From Pseudomonas zanjanensis (lineage in GTDB: Bacteria > Pseudomonadota > Gammaproteobacteria > Pseudomonadales > Pseudomonadaceae): a stretch of DNA of 64,000 nucleotides. Positions within the stretch are counted from its first letter, which is position 1. Every line of letters begins with the position of its first letter. This document shows, piece by piece, positions 35,912 through 44,364 of the stretch. The position numbers and the translations under genes are program-made. The stretch covers positions 1,488,001-1,552,000 of the forward strand of contig NZ_JABWRB020000001.1 in NCBI RefSeq assembly GCF_014268745.2, in the 5' to 3' direction. The notes below the pieces were generated by a model, which saw nothing but the letters and a program-made list of their open reading frames with translations, did not search any database and had not been told where the DNA came from.

Positions 35912-36725
35912 CGGGATACTCCGTCTGATTGAGCACTTGGCAGTAGGAACTGACCGGGAAATTGGAAAGCTCATCGAACGCCGCGCCGGCGTAACCGAAG
36001 ATCTTGCCGTCGCTGCGGTGCTGTTGCAGGTCGATCAGTACCAGGCCCAGGGTCGGGATGATCTTTTCCCGCCAGACGAAGAGGTACAACTGGTCGGCGA
36101 TCTTGTAGGTGTCGCAGCGATCGGTGTCGCACAGGCCTTGTTCAACGCCCTTCAGGCACTGCCAGGAGTAGAACTGGTCGTTGAGGTAAATGTGTTCGTA
36201 GACTTCGCTCGGGCTGTAGCGATACAGGTTGCGCAGCCCCACCAGTTCGGTGGTCGGCGCGTGCGGGCACAGGCCAGGCTGCCAGGGACGGTCGAGGCTG
36301 CCGAGGAGGAACTGCGCTTGAACCGAGGTCAGTGGCTTGCCGGCCAATGCGCGGTGGTAGAGGCCTTCGCCGGTCTGTTCCTGGCTCGGCATGCGGCCGA
36401 TCACGGCGGTGAACGCGGCGTTGGCGGTATCGAGCACCAGGCTTATCGACGACGTCAGCTCGCCTTCGCGCTTGATGAAGTCCACCAGGTACAGGCCCGG
36501 GCGCACCGAGGTGGCTCGGTAGGGCGCGGTGCCGCTGGAGTGCCCATCGGCGGCGTTCCAGGTCAGGGTGTCCTGCTCGAAGCGATGCTCGATCTGCCAG
36601 CCATTGGCGAAATGCAGGGTGAAGGTCTTGCCGTCCAGGTCGGCCAGGTTGGGCAGGATGAAGGCCTCGGGGGCAAAGCCATCGGCCAGGGCGCCGACGG
36701 TGATCCAGTCTGAAGATGTGCTCAT
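35904..36725 (-). CDS. MoaF-family protein
   Basis: 273 aa, soluble. It resembles the MoaF family (monoamine regulon, N- and C-terminal MoaF domains): LDGKTFTLHFANGWQIEHRF and YRATSVRPGLYLVDFI in the first half, with LYLFVWREKIIPTLGLVLID near the C-terminus. Two lipocalin-like domains are likely. The family has no firmly established activity; it was named from a monoamine-inducible operon. It is first in an operon with two SDR genes and follows a LuxR regulator gene, with dyad operators in between. Confidence 0.72.
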   Translation of the reverse strand: MSTSSDWITVGALADGFAPEAFILPNLADLDGKTFTLHFANGWQIEHRFEQDTLTWNAADGHSSGTAPYRATSVRPGLYLVDFIKREGELTSSISLVLDTANAAFTAVIGRMPSQEQTGEGLYHRALAGKPLTSVQAQFLLGSLDRPWQPGLCPHAPTTELVGLRNLYRYSPSEVYEHIYLNDQFYSWQCLKGVEQGLCDTDRCDTYKIADQLYLFVWREKIIPTLGLVLIDLQQHRSDGKIFGYAGAAFDELSNFPVSSYCQVLNQTEYPDA

Positions 36726-36737
36726 TGCAAGGCTCCG

Positions 36738-36804
36738 GTGGTTGAATTAACCACTCGGATCATGAGGCGCCGGGCAACGGCGGCCTATCAACCGAATGGT
36801 TGAT
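36738..36804. promoter_or_regulatory. Two dyad operator candidates before moaF
   Basis: Dyad GTGGTT-GAATT-AACCAC at 36738-36754 and dyad ATCAACC-GAAT-GGTTGAT at 36787-36804, the second touching the end of the LuxR gene. They share GGTTGA/TCAACC half-sites, so one regulator may bind both. The upstream LuxR protein is the first candidate. Confidence 0.5.
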
Positions 36805-37463
36805 CAGAGGAACAGCGCGCTGACCAACTCGGTGCGGCTGCTCACGCCGACTTTGCGGAAGAGGTGGATCAGGTGAGTCTTGATGGTCGGCAAACCCACC
36901 TCCAGTTCCCGGGCCAATTGTTTGTTGCTGACGCCTTGGCGCAGCAGCCAGGCGATCTGGCGCTCCTTGGGTGTCAGGTCGGCCAGCGCGTCCTCATGGG
37001 CCGGCAAATGGGCCACGGCCAGTTGCAGCAAGGCCTGCAACGCGCTGAGTTGGCTCAACTGCTGAGGGGTGAAGATGCCTTGCTCTGCGGTGCGCAGTAA
37101 CGAAATAGCCGCTTGCGGCTGACCGTCGCGATGGGCAAAGACTTCCACCACGTCGACCACACCGTAGCGTTGCAGGAAGTCGCGATAACGATGGTTGTCA
37201 CGCAGCGGTTGGCGGGCCATCGCCAGGCCCAACGGCACCACGGCCAGTTCGCTGGGCGCACAGCGGCGCGGGTGCAGCGGGTCGAACTGTCGGTAGTTGT
37301 CCAGGTAGTCGCGGTGCATCTCGCCGCTCATCCCATGGAGGCTGAAGTCATGGACTTGCAGGTGTCGATCCACGCAATAGAACGCCGCCCGGCTGACCGG
37401 GACCAGTTGGGTGAAGGCGTGCAGGCACTGGCCGGCGATGTCCTGGGTCGGGATGACGTTCAT
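36804..37463 (-). CDS. LuxR-family regulator (helix-turn-helix, no AHL-synthase partner)
   Basis: 219 aa. The C-terminal LuxR helix-turn-helix (LTPKERQIAWLLRQGVSNKQ, then LEVGLPTIKTHLIHLFRKVG) follows an N-terminal region of about 140 aa without receiver or clear AHL-binding residues. No synthase gene is nearby. It precedes the moaF-SDR-SDR operon on the same strand, with two dyads between, and probably controls that operon in response to a pathway metabolite. Confidence 0.82.
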   Translation of the reverse strand: MNVIPTQDIAGQCLHAFTQLVPVSRAAFYCVDRHLQVHDFSLHGMSGEMHRDYLDNYRQFDPLHPRRCAPSELAVVPLGLAMARQPLRDNHRYRDFLQRYGVVDVVEVFAHRDGQPQAAISLLRTAEQGIFTPQQLSQLSALQALLQLAVAHLPAHEDALADLTPKERQIAWLLRQGVSNKQLARELEVGLPTIKTHLIHLFRKVGVSSRTELVSALFL

Positions 37464-37482
37464 GGTCGCAACCTTCGCAAGT

Positions 37483-37507
37483 GGGCTGCCGGTGGGGCCG
37501 GCAGCCC
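37483..37507 (-). terminator. Strong hairpin between cupin and LuxR genes
   Basis: A perfect 10-bp stem GGGCTGCCGG / CCGGCAGCCC with a TGGGG loop, just beyond the cupin stop. There is no T run on either side, so it may stabilise mRNA or weaken read-through into the LuxR gene rather than end transcription. Confidence 0.45.
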
Positions 37508-37514
37508 TGTCCGG

Positions 37515-37880
37515 TCAGGCTACCGCGAAGTAGTGCTTGACGAAACTTTCGCTGACCACTTCCCACAACACCGGCGTGCCCTTGGTCACGAACCAGCTGT
37601 CGCCGGCCTTGTAGCGGGTGCTCTGGCCGGTGGCCTCGTCGGTGAGGACCACTTCACCGGTGACCACGGTGGCTTGTTCGGCGAACGGGTAGACCATCCG
37701 GAACTTGCCTTGGGTGGTGCCGAAGTAGGCGCTGCTGACCGGGTCGGTGGGGGCGCCGAAGGTCATCTTGCCGAAGGCCTTGACCTCGCCTTCGAGAATC
37801 TGCGAGCCGAGATCGGCGACGGTGCCCCAGGCGTCCAGGTCGGACAGCTGGATATCTTTTTCGAGGGTGATAAGGGGCAT
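37515..37880 (-). CDS. Small cupin-domain protein
   Basis: 121 aa, a single cupin barrel of the COG3450/EutQ-like kind: QATVVTGEVVLTDEATGQ, then YKAGDSWFVTKGTPVLWEV. The metal-binding His residues of classical cupins are largely absent, as in many members of this group. It lies between the FAD oxidase gene and the LuxR gene on the same strand. Its role is unknown; ligand binding or handling of an unstable product is possible. Confidence 0.8.
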   Translation of the reverse strand: MPLITLEKDIQLSDLDAWGTVADLGSQILEGEVKAFGKMTFGAPTDPVSSAYFGTTQGKFRMVYPFAEQATVVTGEVVLTDEATGQSTRYKAGDSWFVTKGTPVLWEVVSESFVKHYFAVA

Positions 37881-37950
37881 GGCAGTGACTCCTGATGATT
37901 GAAAAAAGAGGGTGTGTATGTCTAGTGCCGATCAGTGAAGCCGCTGGATT

Positions 37951-38040
37951 TGTGGGAGCGGGCTTGCTCGCGAAGACGGCGCAACGGTCGCCATCAATGC
38001 TGCCCGACCCACCGCTTTCGCGAGCAAGCCCGCTCCTACA
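37951..38040. repeat. REP inverted pair
   Basis: GTGGGAGCGGGCTTGCTCGCG at 37952 and the inverted arm ending near 38040 (CCCGCTCCTAC variant), between the FAD oxidase and cupin genes. Confidence 0.92.
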
Positions 38041-38073
38041 GAGGTTTCGCATGGCTGACTGGCATCATGGCGG

Positions 38074-39372
38074 TCAGCGCCGGCCATTCCAGTAGCCCGA
38101 CAGCTGATGCCAGGACTTGCCGGCCGTCAGCAGCAACGGACGAATGGCGTCTTTGCCAATGATGGTCGGGCGGTGGATCGAGCTGACCAGGTCGTAGCGC
38201 GCCGAGCCTTCGCTCATGCCTTCGGCCAGCACTTTGCAGATGATGTGGCTCGGGGTGACGCCAAAGCCTGAGTAACCCTGGACGAAAAACGCGTTGCTGC
38301 GCCCGGGCAGGGTGCCGATCTGCGGGAACAGGTTCGGGCTGCAGGCCATCGGACCACCCCACGCCAGGTCGATCTTCACGTCCTTGAGGTACGGGAAGAT
38401 CTTCAGCATCAGGCGCCGGTTCCAGGCCTTGAGATCCTGGGGGATGTGTTCCACCAACGGCGTTGCGGCACCGAACAGCAGGCGGTTTTCGTTGGTGACG
38501 CGGTAATAGTCGATCACCGGGCGAATGTCGCTGTAGGCGCCGCGAATCGGGCTGATGCGCTGGATCAGTTCGTCCGACAACGGCTCGGTCATCATCTGGA
38601 AGGCGTAGGTGTTGATGGTCGAGCGGTGCAGTTCCGGTTCCAGTTTGTTGAGGAAACTGTCGCAGGCCCAAAGCAGCTTGCTGGCCCTGACCGAGCCGCG
38701 CCCGGTGCGCACGGTGATGCGCTCGCCATAGCTGACTTCCAGGGCCGGGCTGTTCTCGAAAATCCGCACGCCGTGGCTGACCACCGCCTTGGCTTCACCC
38801 AGCAACAGGTTCAGCGAGTGCACATGTCCGCCGCCCATGTGCAGCAACGCGCTGCCGTAGGCTTTGGAACCGATGATCTGCTGCACGTCGGAGCCGCCAA
38901 GGAAGCGGATCTCGTGCTTGCTGTTGATCGACTTGAAATCTTTTTCCCAGGCCCGCAGGGTTTTTTCCTGGCGGGCGTTGAAACCCATGTAGCCGTAACC
39001 GTGGCAGAAATCGGCATCGATGGCGTACTTGGCGATGCGGTCCTTGATGATGTCGGCACCCAGGTCGCTGATCTCGAAGACTTGGCGCAAGCCGTCCTCA
39101 CCCACGTCCTTCTTGATCTTTTCCAGGTCATGACCGATGCCGGCCATGATCTGCCCGCCGTTGCGCCCGGTGCCGCCGAACCCAAGGTAACGCGCCTCCA
39201 GCACCACGATGTTGGTGATGCCTTTTTCAGCAAGTTCCAGCGCAGTATTGATGCCGGAGAAACCACCGCCAATGATCACGACGTCGGCGTCCACGTCCTG
39301 TTCCAACGTGGGGAAGCTGAGGTTGTATTTCTTGGTGGCCGTGTAATAGGTGGGCGTTTCGATAGTGATCAT
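38074..39372 (-). CDS. FAD-dependent amine oxidase-like protein (PuuB/glycine-oxidase family)
   Basis: 432 aa from 39372. DAO-family flavoprotein: VVIIGGGFSGINTALELAEK near residues 30-50, GTGRNGGQI (FAD contact) near 70, and the C-terminal FVQGYSGFGVTPSHI. This is the pattern of gamma-glutamylputrescine oxidase PuuB, which oxidatively deaminates an amine to an aldehyde. It could supply the aldehyde for the FeaB-like dehydrogenase. No PuuA ligase is present, so the substrate is probably not gamma-glutamylputrescine. Confidence 0.82.
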   Translation of the reverse strand: MITIETPTYYTATKKYNLSFPTLEQDVDADVVIIGGGFSGINTALELAEKGITNIVVLEARYLGFGGTGRNGGQIMAGIGHDLEKIKKDVGEDGLRQVFEISDLGADIIKDRIAKYAIDADFCHGYGYMGFNARQEKTLRAWEKDFKSINSKHEIRFLGGSDVQQIIGSKAYGSALLHMGGGHVHSLNLLLGEAKAVVSHGVRIFENSPALEVSYGERITVRTGRGSVRASKLLWACDSFLNKLEPELHRSTINTYAFQMMTEPLSDELIQRISPIRGAYSDIRPVIDYYRVTNENRLLFGAATPLVEHIPQDLKAWNRRLMLKIFPYLKDVKIDLAWGGPMACSPNLFPQIGTLPGRSNAFFVQGYSGFGVTPSHIICKVLAEGMSEGSARYDLVSSIHRPTIIGKDAIRPLLLTAGKSWHQLSGYWNGRR

Positions 39373-39683
39373 GACGCAACCTGACAAAGTGAAAGAGAAC
39401 GCCGTTGCCACGCCTACGCAAGGCTTGGCAAGGGATGGCCCTATTAAGAGCCTTGGCAGGGCGCTTGTCTTGATCATCCGTGCCGAGGGATTTGACCGAG
39501 GGCGCCACGGAGGCCGAAGCCTGCCCCATGAAAAGTACAATCTTGGATCTGGAAGGTGCATTTTTCACCTGCCCGCGATTGCCCATACTGGACCGGCCTT
39601 AATCACTGATCCCGCTGTTTGTGAGCCCCGGGTTGCCGGGCAAAGGCGGGAACGGCAGACGCCAATAATAAAAGAGCCCGTCC
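39373..39683. promoter_or_regulatory. Divergent region between FAD oxidase and HPA hydroxylase genes
   Basis: 311 bp without a gene. It must hold promoters for both neighbours. I see no GTTAA-N4-TTAAC site here, unlike the two other hpa control regions, and no clear sigma-70 or sigma-54 pair. Confidence 0.35.
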
Positions 39684-40853
39684 ATGAAAAAGCCAAACCC
39701 GCTGCTCGAAGACCTCAAGCCCCTCCTGCCGGCCATTGCCGCCAACGCCTTCCAGGCGGAGAAAGACCGTAGCGTGCCCGCCGAAAATATCGTCTTGCTC
39801 AAGATCATCGGCATGCACCGGGCCTTCCAGCCCAAACCCTACGGTGGCCTGGAGATTTCCCTGCCGCAGTTCGCCGATTGCATCGCGCTGTTGGCCGGTG
39901 CCTGTGCCAGCACGGCCTGGGCCATGAGCCTGTTGTGCACCCACAGCCATCAGTTGGCAATGTTCCCGGCCAAGACCCAGGAGGAAATCTGGGGTGATGA
40001 CCCGGATGCCACCGCCAGCAGCAGCATTGCACCGTTTGGCCGCACCGAAGAGGCCGACGGCGGCGTGATGTTCAGCGGTGAAATGGGCTGGAGCAGCGGC
40101 TGCGATCATGCCGAATGGGCGATCGTGGGGTTTCGCCGCAAAAACGCCGAAGGCACCCAGGACTATTGCTTTGCGGTGCTGCCGCGCAGCGACTATGACA
40201 TTCGCGATGACTGGTTCGCGGTGGGCATGCGCGGCAGTGGCAGCAAGACCTTGATCATCGACAACGCTTTCGTGCCGGAACACCGGATCCAGAAAGCCAA
40301 GGACATGATGGAAGGCAAGTCCGGTGGATTCGGCCTGTACCCTGACAGCAAGATCTTCTACTCGCCGTACCGGCCGTACTTCGCCAGTGGTTTCTCCACG
40401 GTCAGCCTGGGCGTGGCGGAGCGCATGCTGGAGGTCTTTCGCGAGAAAACCCGCAACCGCGTGCGGGCCTACACGGGCGCGGCCGTCGGTGCCGCCACCC
40501 CGGCATTGATGCGCCTGGCCGAGTCTACCCATCAGGTGGCGGCGGCCCGTGCTTTCCTGGAAAAAACCTGGCAGGAGCACGCCGAACACGGCGAGCGCCA
40601 CGCGTACCCCAGCCGGGAAACCCTGGCGTTCTGGCGGACCAACCAGGGCTACGCCACCAAGATGTGCATCCAGGCCGTCGACCGCTTGATGGAGGCGGCC
40701 GGCGGCGGCGCCTGGTTCGAGAGCAACGAGTTGCAACGGCTGTTCCGCGACGCCCACCTGACCGGGGCCCATGCCTACACCGACTATGACGTCTGCGCGC
40801 AGATCCTCGGTCGTGAGCTGATGGGGCTCGATCCCGATCCTTCCATGGTTTGA
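39684..40853 (+). CDS. 4-hydroxyphenylacetate 3-hydroxylase, oxygenase component (C2 type)
   Basis: 389 aa. An acyl-CoA-dehydrogenase-fold flavin monooxygenase (HsaA/DszC/C2-HPAH group): ACASTAWAMSLLCTHSHQ in the first domain, GEMGWSSGCDHAEW in the middle and a helical C-terminal domain. It uses reduced FMN from the partner reductase to hydroxylate 4-HPA to homoprotocatechuate (3,4-dihydroxyphenylacetate). The reductase gene follows by 57 bp. This differs from the HpaB/HpaC pair of E. coli and matches the Acinetobacter-type enzyme. Confidence 0.88.
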   Translation: MKKPNPLLEDLKPLLPAIAANAFQAEKDRSVPAENIVLLKIIGMHRAFQPKPYGGLEISLPQFADCIALLAGACASTAWAMSLLCTHSHQLAMFPAKTQEEIWGDDPDATASSSIAPFGRTEEADGGVMFSGEMGWSSGCDHAEWAIVGFRRKNAEGTQDYCFAVLPRSDYDIRDDWFAVGMRGSGSKTLIIDNAFVPEHRIQKAKDMMEGKSGGFGLYPDSKIFYSPYRPYFASGFSTVSLGVAERMLEVFREKTRNRVRAYTGAAVGAATPALMRLAESTHQVAAARAFLEKTWQEHAEHGERHAYPSRETLAFWRTNQGYATKMCIQAVDRLMEAAGGGAWFESNELQRLFRDAHLTGAHAYTDYDVCAQILGRELMGLDPDPSMV

Positions 40854-40910
40854 CCGCGTGCCCCTAGAACAATAATCGAGGCCGTCCCTTGAGGCGGCCG
40901 GGAGTCTTGC

Positions 40911-41852
40911 ATGTCCAGTCTTTGTGATACCACTTTCGACACCCGCGCGTTCCGCCGGGCCCTGGGTAACTTCGCCACCGGCGTGACCGTGGTCACCGCC
41001 GCCACTGAAGATGGCCGCAAGGTCGGGGTGACGGCCAACAGCTTCAACTCGGTGTCCCTGGATCCGCCGCTGATCCTGTGGAGCATCGATAAGCGCTCCA
41101 GCAGCCACGAAGTGTTCGAGGCCGCCAGTCATTTCGCGGTGAACGTGTTGGCCGCCGACCAGATCGATCTGTCAAACAATTTCGCGCGACCTAAGGATGA
41201 TCGCTTCGCTGAAATCGAATTCGAGGCCGGCGAAGGCGGTGCCCCGGTGTTTGTGGACTGCTCGGCGCGTTTTCACTGCGAAAAATTCCAGCAGGTCGAT
41301 GGTGGCGATCACTGGATCATGATCGGCAAGGTCGTGGCCTTTGATGATTTCGGCCGTTCGCCGTTGCTCTATCACCAGGGCGCCTACTCGATGGTCTTGC
41401 CTCACACACGCATGACCAAACGGGAAGAGGGCCAGTTGCCCAGCAGCCATTTCCAAGGCCGCTTGAGCCACAACCTGTATTACCTGATGACCCAGGCGCT
41501 GCGAGCCTACCAGGCCAGCTACCAGCCGCGTCAGTTGTCCACGGGCTTGCGCACCAGCGAAGCGCGGATGTTGATGGTGCTGGAGAACGACGCCGGGCTG
41601 AACCTGTGTGACCTGCAGCGGGAAGTGGCAATGCCGGTGCGCGAGATCGAAGAAGCCGTGGCCAACCTCAAGCGCAAGGGCCTGGTGAGCGATGAGGGCG
41701 AGCGGGTACGCCTGACGGTCAAGGGCATCGATGAGACTGAGGGGCTCTGGGCGATTGCCAAGGAACAGCAGGATAAGGTGTTCGGCCAGTTCAGCGAGGA
41801 ACAGGTCGAGCATTTCAAGCAAGTGCTCAAGGGGGTGATCAAGGGCGCTTGA
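40911..41852 (+). CDS. 4-HPA 3-hydroxylase, flavin reductase component (C1 type) with MarR-like tail
   Basis: 313 aa. The N-terminal flavin-reductase domain (residues 1-165: RRALGNFATGVTVVTA, GVTANSFNSVSLDPPLILW) reduces FMN with NADH. Residues about 185-313 form a MarR-like winged-helix domain (LRTSEARMLMVLENDAGLNL). In the Acinetobacter C1 protein this tail inhibits the reductase until 4-HPA binds. The length, about 315 aa, matches that family. It is co-transcribed with the oxygenase gene. Confidence 0.9.
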   Translation: MSSLCDTTFDTRAFRRALGNFATGVTVVTAATEDGRKVGVTANSFNSVSLDPPLILWSIDKRSSSHEVFEAASHFAVNVLAADQIDLSNNFARPKDDRFAEIEFEAGEGGAPVFVDCSARFHCEKFQQVDGGDHWIMIGKVVAFDDFGRSPLLYHQGAYSMVLPHTRMTKREEGQLPSSHFQGRLSHNLYYLMTQALRAYQASYQPRQLSTGLRTSEARMLMVLENDAGLNLCDLQREVAMPVREIEEAVANLKRKGLVSDEGERVRLTVKGIDETEGLWAIAKEQQDKVFGQFSEEQVEHFKQVLKGVIKGA

Positions 41853-41877
41853 GCTCGCAGCGATACCGAGCGCTTCC

Positions 41878-42052
41878 CTGTGGCGAGGGCGCTTGCTCCC
41901 GCTGGGCCTGTAGGAGCTGTCGAGCGGAGCGAGGCTGCGATCTTTTTCCAGACATTTGAACCTCGAGCGAAAGATCAAAAGATCGTCCGAACGCGGCCCG
42001 AGCCTTCGCCAGCTCCTACAGAGCCCAGCGGGAGCAAGCTCCCTCGCCACAA
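41878..42052. repeat. Nested repeat: third-class palindrome inside a second-class REP
   Basis: The outer arms are TGTGGCGAGGGCGCTTGCTC (41879) and GAGCAAGCTCCCTCGCCACA (ending 42051). Between them lies a complete third-class unit (TGTAGGAGCTGTCGAGC...GCTCCTACA, 41909-42021). It lies between the reductase gene and hpaR. Confidence 0.88.
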
Positions 42053-42114
42053 GGGCCATCGCTTGATCCAGATTCTGTGAACGGAGCGTCCGGCATGGGT
42101 TGGAAGCTGTTAAG

Positions 42115-42138
42115 ATTTAGTTAACTCATTAACTAAAT
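42115..42138. promoter_or_regulatory. Perfect palindromic operator before hpaR
   Basis: Ten-base arms ATTTAGTTAA and TTAACTAAAT separated by CTCA, 19 bp before the hpaR start. The core GTTAA-N4-TTAAC recurs before hpaG1/hpaA. A MarR-family autoregulatory operator is the natural reading. Confidence 0.7.
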
Positions 42139-42157
42139 CCCTCTCGCGAACATACTC

Positions 42158-42580
42158 ATGCCCCAGCCGCGCCAATCCTTGACCCTGACCCTGCTCCAGG
42201 CCCGCGAAGCGGCCATGGGGTTTTTCCGGCCTTCCCTCAACCGACACGGCTTGACCGAGCAGCAATGGCGGGTCATCCGTATCCTTAGCCAGCACGACGA
42301 GCTGGAAATCAATCGCCTGGCCGAACTGGCCTGCATCCTCAAGCCCAGCATGACCGGCGTACTGGTGCGCATGGAAGCGGCGGGCATGGTGGTGCGGCGC
42401 AAGGCCGAACAGGATCAGCGACGGGTGCTGGTGCGCCTGGCGCCGCAAGGGCAGGCGAGCTTCGATTCGATGAGCCAGAGCATGGAAGCGAACTATCAGC
42501 GTTTGCAGGAAAAACTGGGGGAAGAAAAATTGCAGACGTTGCTGGGGTTGCTCAATGAGTTAAAGATGATCAGGCGCTGA
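42158..42580 (+). CDS. hpaR: MarR-family regulator HpaR (copy 1)
   Basis: 140 aa. MarR winged helix: LTEQQWRVIRILSQHDELEI, recognition helix region ILKPSMTGVLVRMEAAG, wing RRKAEQDQRRVLVRL. HpaR represses homoprotocatechuate genes and is released by pathway compounds. A perfect 24-bp palindrome lies directly upstream, which suggests autoregulation. A second copy with the same recognition helix is encoded at 51526. Confidence 0.9.
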   Translation: MPQPRQSLTLTLLQAREAAMGFFRPSLNRHGLTEQQWRVIRILSQHDELEINRLAELACILKPSMTGVLVRMEAAGMVVRRKAEQDQRRVLVRLAPQGQASFDSMSQSMEANYQRLQEKLGEEKLQTLLGLLNELKMIRR

Positions 42581-42601
42581 GATCCGCAAGCGAACCCGCT
42601 T

Positions 42602-42718
42602 CTGTGGCGAGGGAGCTTGCTCCCGCTGGACTGCGCAGCAGGCCCAAAATCTTGAGTTCACTGCCGGATTCAAGGGGGCCGCTTCGCGGCCCAGCGGGAG
42701 CAAGCTCCCTCGCCACAG
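42602..42718. repeat. Second-class REP inverted pair
   Basis: TGTGGCGAGGGAGCTTGCTC and its inverted arm between the convergent hpaR and hpaI genes. Confidence 0.92.
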
Positions 42719-42736
42719 GGTATCCGGCAACGTCAG

Positions 42737-43534
42737 TCAGTACACGCCCCCAACCGCGGGCTTCGCTACGTCCTTGAACGTCGCCGCCAGTGTCTGCAAG
42801 CCCCGCATCAACACCGTCGTATCCACGCCCACCGCGACAAACGCCGCGCCTAGCTCGAGGTAACGCCGGGCCAGTTTTTCATCGGCGCTGAGAATCCCGG
42901 CAGCCTTGCCGGCCTGGCGGATGCGGGTGATGGCGTCTTCGATGGCCGCTTGCACCTGCGGTTGACCGGGGTTGCCGCGAAACCCCATGGACGCGCTCAG
43001 GTCCGCCGGGCCGATGAAGACCCCATCCACACCGTCCACCGCGGCAATGGCATCCAGGTTGGCCAGGCCCTCGCGGCTCTCGATCTGCACCAACAGGCAC
43101 ATCTGTTCATCGGCCTTGTCGAGGTAGCCGGGGATGCTGTTCCAGCGGGACGCCCGGGCCAGCGCACTGCCGACACCGCGGACACCGTGGGGCGGGTAGT
43201 GGATGGCACGCACCAGTTCGCGTGCCTGGCCGGCGCTTTCCACCATCGGCACCAGCAGGGTCTGCACGCCAATATCGAGCACTTGCTTGATCAGCGCCGT
43301 GTCACCGATCACCGGGCGTATCACCGGCTGGCTGGGGTAGGGCGCCACGGCCTGGAGCTGGCCGAGCAGAGTGCGCAAGTCGTTCGGCGCGTGTTCGCCG
43401 TCGATCAGCAGCCAGTCGAAGCCGGCATTGGCCGCCAGCTCCGCACAGTAGGCATCGGCCAACCCCAGCCAGAGGCCGATCTGTGCTTCGCCGCTGCGCA
43501 GGCGTTGCTTGAAGGTATTGATGGGCATGTCCAT
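42737..43534 (-). CDS. hpaI: HpaI, 4-hydroxy-2-oxoheptane-1,7-dioate aldolase
   Basis: 265 aa. Class II metal-dependent HpcH/HpaI aldolase: [15 protein letters not shown] (catalytic His), [15 protein letters not shown], and [14 protein letters not shown] with the metal-binding Glu and [11 protein letters not shown] with the metal-binding Asp. It splits 4-hydroxy-2-oxoheptanedioate into pyruvate and succinic semialdehyde, the last step of the pathway. It is the last gene of the minus-strand hpa set, 14 bp after hpaH. Confidence 0.93.
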   Translation of the reverse strand: MDMPINTFKQRLRSGEAQIGLWLGLADAYCAELAANAGFDWLLIDGEHAPNDLRTLLGQLQAVAPYPSQPVIRPVIGDTALIKQVLDIGVQTLLVPMVESAGQARELVRAIHYPPHGVRGVGSALARASRWNSIPGYLDKADEQMCLLVQIESREGLANLDAIAAVDGVDGVFIGPADLSASMGFRGNPGQPQVQAAIEDAITRIRQAGKAAGILSADEKLARRYLELGAAFVAVGVDTTVLMRGLQTLAATFKDVAKPAVGGVY

Positions 43535-43548
43535 GAGGCGGTCTCCGA

Positions 43549-44352
43549 TCAGACGAAACGGCAGGCGATGGAACCGAGCATGTCGTAGTCGACATGGAAG
43601 GTATCGCCGGGGTTGGCGGCCACGGGGCGGGTGAAGGAACCGCCGAGGATGATCTGTCCCGGTTGCAGGGTGACGTCATAGGCCGCCAGCTTGTTCGCCA
43701 GCCAGGCCACGCCTTTGGCCGGGTGATTGAGCACCGCCGCCGAGACGCCGGATTCCTCGATCACGCCGTTGCGGTAGAGCACCGCCGGCACCTTGCGCAG
43801 GTCGATCTCGGTCGGGCGCACGGCACGACCGCCCATGACCACCCCGGCATTGGCGGCGTTGTCGGAAATGGTGTCGAAGACCTTGCGGGTCGCCTTGGTC
43901 TGTGGGTCGACCTGCTGGATGCGCGCATCGATGATTTCCAGCGCCGGAATCACCCATTCGGTAGCGTCGAGCACGTCGAACACCGTTACGTTCGGGCCTT
44001 TCAACGGCTTGCCGAGGATGAACGCCAGCTCCACTTCCACCCGTGGCACGATGAAGCGCTCGAACGGGATGTCGGTGCCTTCATCGAAAAACATGTCGTC
44101 GAGCAGCGCGCCGTAGTCCGGCTCGGTGATGTTCGACGACACTTGCATGGCCCGGGAGGTCAGGCCGATCTTGTGGCCAACCAGCTTGCGCCCGTCCTTG
44201 ATCTTTTGCGCGACCCAGGCGCGCTGGATGGCGTAGGCGTCCTCAAGGGTGATGGCCGGGTGGTCGAGGGAAAACTGTCGCACCTGCTCACGGGTGCGTT
44301 CGGCCTGGTCGAGGCGCGCGGCGGCTTGCTGGATGAAAGTCTGGTCAAGCAT
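43549..44352 (-). CDS. hpaH: HpaH, 2-oxohept-4-ene-1,7-dioate hydratase
   Basis: 267 aa. Hydratase of the MhpD/FAH fold: [20 protein letters not shown] with acidic metal ligands, [33 protein letters not shown] and [13 protein letters not shown] near the end. It adds water to 2-oxohept-4-enedioate before the aldolase step. It lies between hpaX and hpaI in the same direction with gaps of 12-14 bp. Confidence 0.93.
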   Translation of the reverse strand: MLDQTFIQQAAARLDQAERTREQVRQFSLDHPAITLEDAYAIQRAWVAQKIKDGRKLVGHKIGLTSRAMQVSSNITEPDYGALLDDMFFDEGTDIPFERFIVPRVEVELAFILGKPLKGPNVTVFDVLDATEWVIPALEIIDARIQQVDPQTKATRKVFDTISDNAANAGVVMGGRAVRPTEIDLRKVPAVLYRNGVIEESGVSAAVLNHPAKGVAWLANKLAAYDVTLQPGQIILGGSFTRPVAANPGDTFHVDYDMLGSIACRFV

Positions 44353-44364
44353 GGCAAGGGTCTC

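Noticed and set aside
39454..39468. Sigma-54-like promoter TGGCAGG-N4-TTGT before the HPA hydroxylase
   Set aside because: The essential GC of the -12 element is missing and no sigma-54 activator is nearby.
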